64,000 nt of DNA from Bacteroidota bacterium (GCA_029781865.1 JAKOVW010000031.1:1-64000); one strand, 5' to 3'; counted from the stretch's first letter, positions 7,227 to 15,568 are shown. Numbers and translations: made by a program. Notes: a model not told the origin generated them from the letters alone.

Positions 7227-7393
7227 TTTTTGGCTATTTCTACTACTTGTTCATGAGAAATAGTTTTTCCTTCATCAATTTGTTTTAATCCTTGTTCAAC
7301 TTTTTCAATAAAAATGAGCCTTTCTATAAGTGTTTCTAATTCAAATTCTTGTGGGAGTTCTTTGATTGATTCGATTACTTTATCTCGTTTCAT
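7220..7393 (-). CDS. Antitoxin of the ParE-type pair
   Basis: A 57-residue, all-helical, charged protein (MKRDKVIESIKELPQEFEL...) ends in GKTISHEQVVEIAKKW. This 'G-K-x-I-S-H-E-x-V' tail is common in short antitoxins paired with ParE/RelE toxins in Bacteroidota and Cyanobacteria. The ATG at 7391-7393 is the only good start. The gene overlaps the toxin start by seven bases, so the two are coupled. A near-match to the -7 box (TATCTTCG, one mismatch) lies at 7412-7419 on the minus strand. Confidence 0.8.
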   Translation of the reverse strand: MKRDKVIESIKELPQEFELETLIERLIFIEKVEQGLKQIDEGKTISHEQVVEIAKKW

Positions 7394-7446
7394 AAAACTT
7401 TTTATTTAAAGCGAAGATACAAAAAGTTTATTGTCTATTTGAGCTA

Positions 7447-7550
7447 GCTTATAACGGTTGAGCATACTCGCTAGGCCATCATTTAGTCTATAAAAATAAT
7501 TTAGTAAACAAATAGTGTTAACCGGCCATTGGTATGCGCGGTAATATGCA
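7447..7550 (-). repeat. attC-like site 10, degenerate, array boundary
   Basis: The left half is normal: GCTTATAAC (7447-7455) matches the ParE cassette tag with one mismatch and is followed by GGTTGAGCATAC. The right half has GGCC and GGTATGC, which pair with the left arm, but ends in GTAATATGC where GTTA is expected. No cassette gene follows on the right. It may be a decayed attC of a lost cassette or the remains of the array's insertion point (attI side). Confidence 0.5.
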
Positions 7551-7660
7551 CTGCAATATAATAGGCTTTATAAAATTCTGCAAAAACTAAATGTAAATTT
7601 TATCGAACTTGCAATCCGAATTGTTAAGACTAAATCCTATCTTGCTTAAAATTTTGCAAT

Positions 7661-8071
7661 ATGAAAAATGTGCTCAGCGTACTTGGCGCTTTATGCGCTG
7701 CTCTCCTTGTTATTTTTATTACAGAAATGGTTAGCCATAAATTATATCCGGAACCGGCTGGCTTCGATATAAAAAACAAACAGATGGTGAGTGATTATAT
7801 TAATAATTTGCCCCTGGGTGCTTTCATGATGCTTATACTGGGCTGGTTTTTGGGTGCCATTGCAGCAGGCAGTACAGCCACTTACCTCGATCCGGAAAAC
7901 GCCTTAAGGAGATGCCGTGTTGTCGGAGCCATCCTCTTCGCAGCTACTGTATTCAATTTAATTGAGTTTCCTCATCCAATCTGGGTATGGATTCTTGGTT
8001 TGTTATCGATCCTGTTTGGAGTCTTTGTCGGATATCAGTGGATGTCTAAATTTGTGGCCGGAAAAAACTAA
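7661..8071 (+). CDS. Four-helix membrane protein of unknown function
   Basis: The 136-residue product has four predicted membrane helices (about 5-23, 52-72, 84-101, 106-126). The first loop carries KLYPEPAGFDIKN, probably outside. I know similar short Bacteroidota proteins only as hypothetical membrane proteins. It is the first chromosomal gene right of the cassette array and is followed 87 bp later by the SRPBCC protein on the same strand; the two may be co-transcribed. Confidence 0.65.
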   Translation: MKNVLSVLGALCAALLVIFITEMVSHKLYPEPAGFDIKNKQMVSDYINNLPLGAFMMLILGWFLGAIAAGSTATYLDPENALRRCRVVGAILFAATVFNLIEFPHPIWVWILGLLSILFGVFVGYQWMSKFVAGKN

Positions 8072-8158
8072 TTTCGCAGTTTCATATTATTCCTGAATAG
8101 AAATAGTTCGAAACTAAGTATGTTGTAATAGCCTATTTATCAATAAATAATCGCAACT

Positions 8159-8731
8159 ATGAAAATAATAAAAATCATTTTGAAAGTACTCGGTATATTA
8201 GTACTGCTGTACCTGATCAGTGCATTCTTTGCCAAGTCCTCTTATAAAGTTGAGCGAACAGGGACAGTCCACGCAGCGCAAATACTGGTGTTCAACAATC
8301 TCAGTTTTTTGCATAATTGGGAAGCATGGTCTCCGTGGATGGAAAGAGATCCTAAAACTAAATTGAGTTATGAAGGCTATGATGGCACGGCAGGCTCCAA
8401 AATGAAATGGGTAGGGGATAAACAAAAAACCGGTTCGGGTCAGATCGAAATAACTATGGCCAATCCTCCTTCCACAATTGATTATAAACTCACTTTCAAT
8501 GGGCCGCCGAAGTCGAATTCCATTGGGTCTTTTCGCCTGTCTGAATTAAATCCGGATAAGACCCAGGTGGTTTGGACTACTTCGGGTGATATTCCATTTG
8601 TTTTCAGACCTATGATGATGTTTATGGATATGGATAAAATGATGGGAACTGACTTCGAGCGGGGTCTTTTTAGATTGGATTCCGTTTGTATCAAACAATA
8701 CAAAGATGCAGTGAATCAAACATTTTATTGA
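8159..8731 (+). CDS. Membrane-anchored SRPBCC (START/Bet v1-like) protein
   Basis: In this 190-residue product an N-terminal helix (about 4-24) anchors a SRPBCC-fold domain (about 30-185). Typical marks are the early strand with VERTGTVHA, then FLHNWEAWSPWMERDP, YEGYDGTAGSKMKWVGD, GSGQIEITMANPP, and the long final helix near DFERGLFRLDSVC. SRPBCC domains hold a deep cavity for hydrophobic ligands; members of this anchored type are usually annotated as polyketide cyclase-like or transcription activator effector-like, with no proven function. Confidence 0.75.
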   Translation: MKIIKIILKVLGILVLLYLISAFFAKSSYKVERTGTVHAAQILVFNNLSFLHNWEAWSPWMERDPKTKLSYEGYDGTAGSKMKWVGDKQKTGSGQIEITMANPPSTIDYKLTFNGPPKSNSIGSFRLSELNPDKTQVVWTTSGDIPFVFRPMMMFMDMDKMMGTDFERGLFRLDSVCIKQYKDAVNQTFY

Positions 8732-9097
8732 TTCAAGGCTATTTGAATTTCAAGGTAATTAAGTCAAGATTACAAGGTATATCATCCTAAGGCATGAGTG
8801 AATGATCAAATAATCATGACTTCGTGTTTAAGATGAACTATTTTAAAACCAGGAGGACTATTTTTGATTTCGCATTTCTCGTTCAATAAGCTTTCAGCGA
8901 ATTTACTTTCGAATAGGTGTTATATGCTTTACAAAAAATGGACATTGGAGCTTGTTTCTAAACGGAATTGTTGTTGCTTAAAAGGTTCTGCCGATTGTTG
9001 AATTTATTCAACTTTCTAAGCTTCGACTTGTTTACCTTCTCATTACCTTAATCGGTTATATTCTTTATCCTCTAATCTTGTAGTGAACCTGGCTTTT
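8732..9097 (+). other. Intergenic stretch without a recognised gene
   Basis: These 366 bases before the TolC gene contain no convincing reading frame, RNA gene or repeat. The promoter of the export operon probably lies here, but only a partial -7 match (TAATCTTG, 9073-9080) is visible. Confidence 0.5.
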
Positions 9098-10360
9098 ATG
9101 TTAAAGCGAATATCTTTACTTTATCTCTTGTTATTCAGCCTCTTTTGTGATGCACAGCCCAACAGCCTGACACTGGATTCCTGTCTTAAAATGGCTAATG
9201 AGAATTATCCCCTGGTCAGGCAACTTGACCTGATCAGCAAAACAGAAGCTTACAATGTTTCTAATATCACAAAAAACTGGTGGCCTCAGGTCAATTTTAA
9301 TGCACAGGCAAGCTATCAATCAGATGTTACTCATTTTGATCTTAAGATACCCGGATTGACTTTACCGGCTCCTCCAAATAAAGATCAATACAAAGTAACA
9401 CTTGATATTGGCCAGATGCTCTACGATGGGGGACAAATAGCCGCACAAAAGAATATCGCCCGTTCCGGCTCGCGAATGGAAATGATCAAAGCAGAAACGG
9501 AACTATATAAAATTAAGGAACGGGTTCAACAATTGTTTTTCGGAAACTTATTGATTCAAAAGCAAATCAGGATTTCCGAATTGCTGGATAAAGATCTCGA
9601 CGAACAAATAAAAAAGGCAAAAGCTGCGCTGGATGCAAAGGTGATTGCTGCAAATAGTTTATATAGCCTTCAGGCCGAGCAACTAAAAGTAAAACAAAGG
9701 TTGGAAGAACTTCACTCCACAGGTACACAATGGTTATTGATGCTTTCCAAATTTATCAATAAATCGCTTGGTAGTAATGTAGAATTTATCGAACCCGTGA
9801 AACCGGAGCTCATAGCTACGATCAATCGGCCGGAAATCCGATTATTCGATGAGCAGTCGAATTGGTCAGAATACCAGCACAAAGCAACGACCACTGCAAA
9901 TATTCCCCGTCTCCAGGCTTTTGCACAATTGGGTTACTCCAATCCGGCACTCAATTTTTTGAAAGAGGGCTTTCAGAGTTATTACATTGCAGGCGTTAAG
10001 TTTAACTGGAATCTTTCTTCATTTTACACCAATGGAAATAGTAGGAAAATTAATATACTCAATAAAAGTATAGCCGCGCTGCAAAAGGAAACATTCGAGT
10101 TCAATATGCAACTTTCAATTATACAACAGCAGGAAGAGATCCGCAAATTTGAAAGTCTGCTCGAAAGTGATAAGCAACTGATTGAATTAAGACGAAAAAT
10201 TAAGGAAGCTGCTAAAGCACAATGGGAAAATGGAATCATCAGTGTGAGCGATTACCTGCGCGAATTAAACGCGGAAGATCAGGCTAAAACAAATGAAGGG
10301 ATTCATCAGATTCAATACCTCCAATCTGCTTATTTACACAATTATTATTCAGGCAACTAA
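9098..10360 (+). CDS. TolC-family outer membrane efflux protein
   Basis: A 420-residue product (from ATG 9098; a GTG at 9083 would add five residues before the signal peptide). The signal peptide ends near FCDAQ. Two OEP repeats follow, rich in long heptad helices (about 25-215 and 235-415), with SLTLDSCLKMANENYPLVRQ at the front. It would form the outer-membrane and periplasmic duct of a tripartite pump. It is the first gene of an operon with an HlyD adaptor, two ABC ATPases and two permeases, so it should be the dedicated exit channel for that transporter. Confidence 0.85.
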   Translation: MLKRISLLYLLLFSLFCDAQPNSLTLDSCLKMANENYPLVRQLDLISKTEAYNVSNITKNWWPQVNFNAQASYQSDVTHFDLKIPGLTLPAPPNKDQYKVTLDIGQMLYDGGQIAAQKNIARSGSRMEMIKAETELYKIKERVQQLFFGNLLIQKQIRISELLDKDLDEQIKKAKAALDAKVIAANSLYSLQAEQLKVKQRLEELHSTGTQWLLMLSKFINKSLGSNVEFIEPVKPELIATINRPEIRLFDEQSNWSEYQHKATTTANIPRLQAFAQLGYSNPALNFLKEGFQSYYIAGVKFNWNLSSFYTNGNSRKINILNKSIAALQKETFEFNMQLSIIQQQEEIRKFESLLESDKQLIELRRKIKEAAKAQWENGIISVSDYLRELNAEDQAKTNEGIHQIQYLQSAYLHNYYSGN

Positions 10361-10369
10361 TTCGTATAT

Positions 10370-11347
10370 ATGAAACTTTGGATTTTAATAAGTTCGACTT
10401 TACTCATACTCTTTTATTCATGTAATGGAAACGGTCATAAATTTGATGCGACCGGCGTTTTTGAATCTGATGAAATCATTGTTTCTTCAGAAGCAACCGG
10501 TAAAATTGTCGAGTTTAAAGTTAAGGAAGGCATGGATTTGCAGAAGGATTCCATAGTGGGTAGAATCGACCCCATTCAATATGAATTGCAAAAAGAGCAA
10601 TTGAACGCCAGTATATCTGCAATAGACGACAAACGACTTTCAGCAGATCCTCAGGTAAAAATTCTGCAATCTCAGGAGCTTTTACAACAGGATCAACTCA
10701 AGGCTATTCAAATACAATTGAATACAGCAATTACAGAACGCAATAGAATAGAGAAATTAGTTAAAGTGGATGCTGCGCCGGCCAAACAACTCGACGATCT
10801 CAATGCCCAGGTGGATATTTTAAAACAACAATTGAAAACAGCAGAAAGCCAGATCCAGGTGACGCGTCAGCAAATTGTTTCGCAACGGGAATTGACAGCC
10901 ATTCAAAACAGGGGAATTACAAGTGAAAAAGAACCACTCGAAAAAAGAATGGCAATGGCTGATGATTATTTGAGTAAGACTAAAATAGTAAATCCGGTTT
11001 ACGGGACTGTGCTCACTTTGTATATGCACGAAGGAGAAGTTGTTTCTCCCGGTAAAGCATTGTATAAAATTGCCGATTTAAGGGAATTAAAGTTGCGCGC
11101 TTATATCAGCGGTAATCAGTTGAGTAAAATCAAGCTAAACCAGGATGTAAAAATAGAAATAGATAACGGAGAAGCCAAAATGAAGGAATATCCGGGAAAA
11201 ATAGTGTGGATCAGTGATAAAGCGGAATTCACACCAAAGACAATTCAAACTAAAGATGAGCGAATGAATTTGGTCTATGCCGTAAAAATCAATGTCGTCA
11301 ATGACGGGTATTTGAAATTGGGAATGTATGGAGAAGTAATATTTTAA
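10370..11347 (+). CDS. HlyD/YbhG-family periplasmic adaptor, lipoprotein
   Basis: The 325-residue product starts with a lipoprotein signal (lipobox ILFYSC). Lipoyl half-motifs flank a coiled-coil hairpin (about 85-190): FESDEIIVSSEATGKIVEFKVKEG in front, then KTKIVNPVYGTVLTLYMHEGEVV behind. A beta-barrel segment (LRELKLRAYISGNQLSKI) follows. This is the layout of membrane fusion proteins that link an inner-membrane ABC transporter to TolC. It starts 9 bp after the TolC gene. In E. coli the comparable gene is ybhG, beside ybhFSR. Confidence 0.85.
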   Translation: MKLWILISSTLLILFYSCNGNGHKFDATGVFESDEIIVSSEATGKIVEFKVKEGMDLQKDSIVGRIDPIQYELQKEQLNASISAIDDKRLSADPQVKILQSQELLQQDQLKAIQIQLNTAITERNRIEKLVKVDAAPAKQLDDLNAQVDILKQQLKTAESQIQVTRQQIVSQRELTAIQNRGITSEKEPLEKRMAMADDYLSKTKIVNPVYGTVLTLYMHEGEVVSPGKALYKIADLRELKLRAYISGNQLSKIKLNQDVKIEIDNGEAKMKEYPGKIVWISDKAEFTPKTIQTKDERMNLVYAVKINVVNDGYLKLGMYGEVIF

Positions 11348-11464
11348 TATGATCTAACATAGAGCGCTTGCTTGAGATGATAAAGATGTATTTGGATTGT
11401 ATCCCAAACCGTAATTTTTATTTTTTTGTGTAGATCGGTACTATTTTAAACAACAGAATTGAAG

Positions 11465-12388
11465 ATGCAGGCCATTGAAGCAAATCAGATATCAAAAAGT
11501 TATTTCAACAAAAAACAAGAAATTGTTGCGTTGGAGAAAATTGATATTTCTGTTGGCAAGGGAGAATTGTTTGGATTAATAGGGCCGGATGGAGCCGGTA
11601 AAACCAGCCTCATCAGAATATTGAATACACTAATACTGGCAGACTCGGGAACCGCTTCTGTGGATGGATTTGATGTCGTAAAAGACTTTGAAGAAATCCG
11701 TAAAAGAGTAGGGTACATGCCAGGACGGTTTTCGCTTTATCAGGATTTAACTGTAGAAGAAAATCTGGAGTTTTTCGCATCCGTATTCAATACCAGTATT
11801 TCAGAAAATTACGAATTGATAAAAGATATTTATCAGCAAATAGAGCCATTCAAAGACAGACGGGCCGGAAAATTATCGGGAGGCATGAAGCAAAAATTAG
11901 CGCTGTCGTGTGCATTGATTCACAGACCTTCTGTACTGTTTCTGGACGAACCGACTACAGGTGTGGATGCCGTATCGAGAAAGGAATTTTGGGAAATGCT
12001 GAAGCGTTTGCAGCTTCAGGGCATCAGCATCCTGGTTTCTACTCCATATATGGATGAAGCTGCATTATGCGATCGCGTTGCACTCATACAGCACGGCAGC
12101 ATTATGAAAGTAAATACACCGATGCATATCGTAAATGAATTTGAAGGTGTGTTGTGGAGCGTGCGCTCTAATCACATGTATCATTTAATGCAGGAATTGA
12201 AATCATGGGATGCTGTGCGTTCTTGTTTTGCATTCGGGGAAAACTGCCATGTGCTCTTTAAAGAATCAACGACAACGGATGTGGAATGCAGAGCTTTTTT
12301 GGCTCAACGCAATCATCAGGACATTCAGATAAATAGAATACAACCCGAAATTGAAGATTGTTTTATGCAACTTATGAAAACAGCATGA
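11465..12388 (+). CDS. ABC transporter ATPase (YbhF N-half-like)
   Basis: The 307-residue product has Walker A GPDGAGKTS (near residue 42), Q-loop region YMPGRFSLYQDLTVEENL, signature LSGGMKQKLALS and Walker B VLFLDEPTTGVD. The Walker A has Asp in place of the usual Asn, as in the first half of YbhF-like fused ATPases. The C-terminal extension (about 215-307) is typical of drug-export ABC-2 ATPases. ATG 11465 is chosen over a TTG two codons earlier. The stop overlaps the start of the second ATPase (ATGA). Confidence 0.88.
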   Translation: MQAIEANQISKSYFNKKQEIVALEKIDISVGKGELFGLIGPDGAGKTSLIRILNTLILADSGTASVDGFDVVKDFEEIRKRVGYMPGRFSLYQDLTVEENLEFFASVFNTSISENYELIKDIYQQIEPFKDRRAGKLSGGMKQKLALSCALIHRPSVLFLDEPTTGVDAVSRKEFWEMLKRLQLQGISILVSTPYMDEAALCDRVALIQHGSIMKVNTPMHIVNEFEGVLWSVRSNHMYHLMQELKSWDAVRSCFAFGENCHVLFKESTTTDVECRAFLAQRNHQDIQINRIQPEIEDCFMQLMKTA

Positions 12389-13131
12389 GCGAACAAATCA
12401 TCATACATGCTAATGAGCTAACCAAAACATTCGGTGATTTCGTAGCCGTTGATCATATTTCATTCAATGTTGGAAAAGGAGAAATATTTGGATTCCTCGG
12501 TGCCAATGGCGCCGGAAAAACAACTGCCATAAAGATGTTATCCGGCTTATTAAAGCCAAGTTCGGGAACCGCCGATGTCCTGGGTTTTGATGTCTACACA
12601 CAATCCGAAGACATTAAAAAAAATATCGGCTACATGAGTCAGCGCTTTTCTTTATATGAAGACCTCACACTGTTGGAAAATATGAAATTTTATGGAGGAA
12701 TTTATGGAATGAGTCGCGCTGAAATAAAAGTGAAGTCAGAGGAAATCCTTGGATTATTACACATTGATTCTGAAAAAAATCAACTTGTTAAATCACTGCC
12801 ATTGGGATGGAAACAAAAACTGGCATTTTCGATTTCCATTTTTCATGATCCTCCTTTGGTATTTTTGGATGAACCAACGGGTGGAGTTGATCCAATAACG
12901 CGCAGAGAGTTTTGGGAGTTGATTATTGAAGCAGCTCATTCCGGAAAGACCATATTTGTAACCACTCATTATATGGATGAGGCCGAATATTGTAACCAGG
13001 TTTCCATTATGGTCGATGGCAAAATCGAAGCCATTGGTTCGCCGGTAGAATTGAGATCGCAGTTTCAAACCGATTCCATGGAAAATGTCTTTTTAAACCT
13101 GGCACGGAAATCAAGCCGAATAGATGGATAA
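12385..13131 (+). CDS. ABC transporter ATPase (YbhF C-half-like)
   Basis: The 248-residue product has Walker A GANGAGKTT, YMSQRFSLYEDLTLLENM, Walker B LVFLDEPTGGVDP and switch His in THYMDEAEYC. The signature motif is LPLGWKQKLAFS instead of LSGGQ; this variant is characteristic of the second half of YbhF-type ATPases. Together with the preceding gene it would form an ATPase heterodimer that is a single fused protein in E. coli. ATG 12385 overlaps the previous stop. Confidence 0.88.
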   Translation: MSEQIIIHANELTKTFGDFVAVDHISFNVGKGEIFGFLGANGAGKTTAIKMLSGLLKPSSGTADVLGFDVYTQSEDIKKNIGYMSQRFSLYEDLTLLENMKFYGGIYGMSRAEIKVKSEEILGLLHIDSEKNQLVKSLPLGWKQKLAFSISIFHDPPLVFLDEPTGGVDPITRREFWELIIEAAHSGKTIFVTTHYMDEAEYCNQVSIMVDGKIEAIGSPVELRSQFQTDSMENVFLNLARKSSRIDG

Positions 13132-13338
13132 TTGATGTATTGTTTTTTAAATAACAGATTGACAGATGGCATCAGCCTAATAGTAAGTATCCGGAATTAA
13201 ATTTAAAACGTTGACAAGAGCCTTTACTAAACATAAAATGACTGGATCAGATAAAATGAGCTTTGTTGCAAATTTCATTGGGCAATTATCAATGAAATTG
13301 TTGCGTTCTGCCTTGCCTAACCACATAATTAATTTCGT

Positions 13339-14448
13339 ATGAAACAATTTTGGGTATTTGTACGAAAGGAATGGTTGCATATTTTACGCGATCGTAAAAC
13401 GCTTTTTATTCTTTTTGGAATGCCCATTGCCCAAATATTGATTTTCGGCTTCGCATTATCCAATGAAGTAAAAAATTCGAAAATAGCAATCTACGATCAA
13501 TCTAAGGATAAAACAACGCAATATTTAATTGATCGAATAGAGGCCAGCAAGTATTTTGATGTAACGGATTTTTTGAATTCTGATGATGAATTGGAACAGG
13601 TGTTCAAAAAGGGAAAGATTAAAATGGTCGTACTATTCCCGCCCAAATTCGATGAACAATTATTTAAGCAGCATCAGGGGAATGTGCAATTAATATCGGA
13701 CGCTTCGGATCCGAATGTTGGAACAACCGTGGTCAATTATTTAAATTCGATTTTAAATGATTACCAAAGCGAACTTTTGGTAAATAATAAAATGCCTTAT
13801 ACGATCAAAGCAGAGGCCAGAATGATTTACAATCCGCAGCTCAAGGCTGCTTATAATTTTGTACCCGGTGTGATGGCTATGGTTCTGTTATTGATTTGTT
13901 CGTTAATGACATCGGTCTCAATTGTCAGGGAAAAGGAAATGGGAACAATGGAAGTATTATTGGTGTCTCCGTTGAAACCGGTGTGGGTTGTCATTTCAAA
14001 AACAATCCCATACCTCGTGCTATCCTTTATAGACATCTGCATCATTTTGCTGTTGAGTTATTTTGTTCTCGATGTTCCCATTGAGGGGAATCTGGTGTTG
14101 CTTCTGGCAGAAAGCACCCTGTTCATAATCACCTCGTTGTCCCTGGGTATGTTTGTGTCATCTTCTGCCAATACGCAAACAGCAGCTATGTTTGGCACAC
14201 TGGTCGGATTGTTTATGCCTACGTTAATGTTCAGTGGCTTTATGTTTCCGGTTGATAATATGCCGATTCCTTTGCAGTTGATTTCCAACATTCTGCCGTC
14301 TAAATGGTTTTTTTATATCGTAAAATCAGTAATGATTAAGGGTCTTGGATTTTTCTCCGTCTGGAAAGAGACCCTGATATTGTTTGGAATGACCGTAGTG
14401 CTTCTGATCATCAGTATTCGAAAATTTGATAAACGCCTGGCTTTGTAA
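13339..14448 (+). CDS. ABC-2 type permease (YbhS-like)
   Basis: The 369-residue product has an N-terminal helix after a basic start (FVRKEWLHILRDRKTL), a large periplasmic loop (about 45-170), and five membrane helices from about 175 to 360. VREKEMGTMEVLLVSPLKP is the typical coupling segment of ABC-2 permeases. It lies 207 bp after the ATPase genes and is followed one base later by a second permease, so the pair forms a heterodimeric channel. Confidence 0.85.
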   Translation: MKQFWVFVRKEWLHILRDRKTLFILFGMPIAQILIFGFALSNEVKNSKIAIYDQSKDKTTQYLIDRIEASKYFDVTDFLNSDDELEQVFKKGKIKMVVLFPPKFDEQLFKQHQGNVQLISDASDPNVGTTVVNYLNSILNDYQSELLVNNKMPYTIKAEARMIYNPQLKAAYNFVPGVMAMVLLLICSLMTSVSIVREKEMGTMEVLLVSPLKPVWVVISKTIPYLVLSFIDICIILLLSYFVLDVPIEGNLVLLLAESTLFIITSLSLGMFVSSSANTQTAAMFGTLVGLFMPTLMFSGFMFPVDNMPIPLQLISNILPSKWFFYIVKSVMIKGLGFFSVWKETLILFGMTVVLLIISIRKFDKRLAL

Positions 14449-14449
14449 C

Positions 14450-15568
14450 ATGAAAACAATTCTGGTTATCATAAGAAAGGAATTCAGTCAGTTCTTCCGG
14501 GACAAAGCAAATATCCGCATGCTGATTGTTATGCCTATAATTCAATTGATATTGCTGCCAATGGCGGCAAATTATGAGGTGAAAAATATCAAATTATGCG
14601 TTGTGGATCACGATCATTCTACCTATGTGTCTCAGATGATTCAGAAAATTACTTCGAGCGGATATATAAAACTGGCTGCTTATGAAGATTCGTATAATGA
14701 TGGAATGAAGCATCTGGAAGATGACAAAGCTGATATTATGCTCGAAATTCCGGCTGGATTTGAACACACGCTGATCCGCGAAAATGAAGTTACTATTTCT
14801 GCTTCCGTAAATGCGGTCAATGGTCAACGCGCCAGTCTTGGTTCACAATATTTGATATCCATCCTCAGGGATTTTAATCAGGAAATACGAATGAAGTGGA
14901 TGCAATTTCCAAGATACAATCCAATGCCTGTTATCAAAACGGAATATTCCTATTGGTACAATCCTCACATGAATTACAAACACTTTATGGTGCCGGGAAT
15001 TCTCGTCATACTCCTGACAATGATCGGAGCGAATATGTCGGCTATGAATTTAGTCAAGGAAAAAGAAATTGGAACCATTGAACAGATCAACGTATCACCC
15101 ATAAAGAAATCCCATTTTATCATAGGCAAATTAATTCCGTATTGGTTAATGGGACAGGTTGTATTAACCCTGGGAATGTCAGTGGCATACATTGTATATG
15201 GCATTATTCCGGTAGGATCAATTGGTTTGATCTACCTGTTCTCCTCTGTATATTTATTGGCTATTCTCGGGTTGGGACTATTGATCTCCACCATGGCACA
15301 TACACAACAACAGGCCATGTTGATTTCATTTTTTATTATGATGGTTTTTGTGTTGTTGAGTGGATTGTATACATCCATCGATAGCATGCCCGTATGGGCA
15401 CAATATATCACTAAAATAGACCCTATTGCGTATTTTGTGCAGGTCATGCGCATGATAGTAATGAAGGGTAGTGGACTTAAAGACATCGTTCCGCATCTCA
15501 CAGCTATGGGGATAATGGCCACGGTACTTATTAGTTGGGCCGTCGGAAATTACCGGAAGAAAAGTTAG
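14450..15568 (+). CDS. ABC-2 type permease (YbhR-like)
   Basis: The 372-residue product has the same layout as the preceding permease: IIRKEFSQFFRDKANIRML at the front, a periplasmic domain, VKEKEIGTIEQINVSPIKK before the transmembrane bundle, and a last helix near the C-terminus. ATG 14450 is one base after the previous stop; a TTG at 14426 would overlap that gene. It is the last gene of the TolC-HlyD-ABC operon. The substrate cannot be told from sequence; relatives export drugs, cations or hydrophobic compounds. Confidence 0.85.
   Translation: MKTILVIIRKEFSQFFRDKANIRMLIVMPIIQLILLPMAANYEVKNIKLCVVDHDHSTYVSQMIQKITSSGYIKLAAYEDSYNDGMKHLEDDKADIMLEIPAGFEHTLIRENEVTISASVNAVNGQRASLGSQYLISILRDFNQEIRMKWMQFPRYNPMPVIKTEYSYWYNPHMNYKHFMVPGILVILLTMIGANMSAMNLVKEKEIGTIEQINVSPIKKSHFIIGKLIPYWLMGQVVLTLGMSVAYIVYGIIPVGSIGLIYLFSSVYLLAILGLGLLISTMAHTQQQAMLISFFIMMVFVLLSGLYTSIDSMPVWAQYITKIDPIAYFVQVMRMIVMKGSGLKDIVPHLTAMGIMATVLISWAVGNYRKKS

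Larger units (their letters stand above)
1..7550 (-). mobile_element. Integron-type gene cassette array without integrase (CALIN-like)
   Basis: Nine complete units and one partial unit sit head to tail. Every gene is on the minus strand, with one gene or one toxin-antitoxin pair per unit. Units are separated by ten imperfect palindromes (102-145 bp) sharing a TAACGG...GTTA frame and internal motifs such as AGCCAAA. The 9-10 base tags at the two ends of each unit are complementary to each other, as expected when a circular cassette recombines inside the R' box of attC. On the coding strand each palindrome lies 3' of its gene, the normal attC position. No integrase gene or clear attI is in the window, and the genes right of 7550 are unrelated. 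The sites are similar to one another, as in sedentary chromosomal integrons. The core boxes keep only GTT/AAC of the classical GTTRRRY/RYYYAAC, so another tyrosine-recombinase cassette system remains possible. Confidence 0.8.

Noticed and set aside
713..7455. The end tags as terminal inverted repeats of insertion sequences
   Set aside because: No unit encodes a transposase, there are no target duplications, and tags are nested in a shared larger palindrome between units.
7514..7523. GTGTTAACCG inside site 10 as an extra attC end
   Set aside because: It has no partner tag and no gene unit on either side; it more likely belongs to the loop.
580..7550. The repeated palindromes as a CRISPR array
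   Set aside because: The repeats are over 100 bp and spaced irregularly by whole genes (about 250-1100 bp), not by short spacers, and no cas gene is present.
13177..13380. A minus-strand frame in the gap between the ATPase and permease genes
   Set aside because: It overlaps the permease start, has no recognisable features, and would break the operon.
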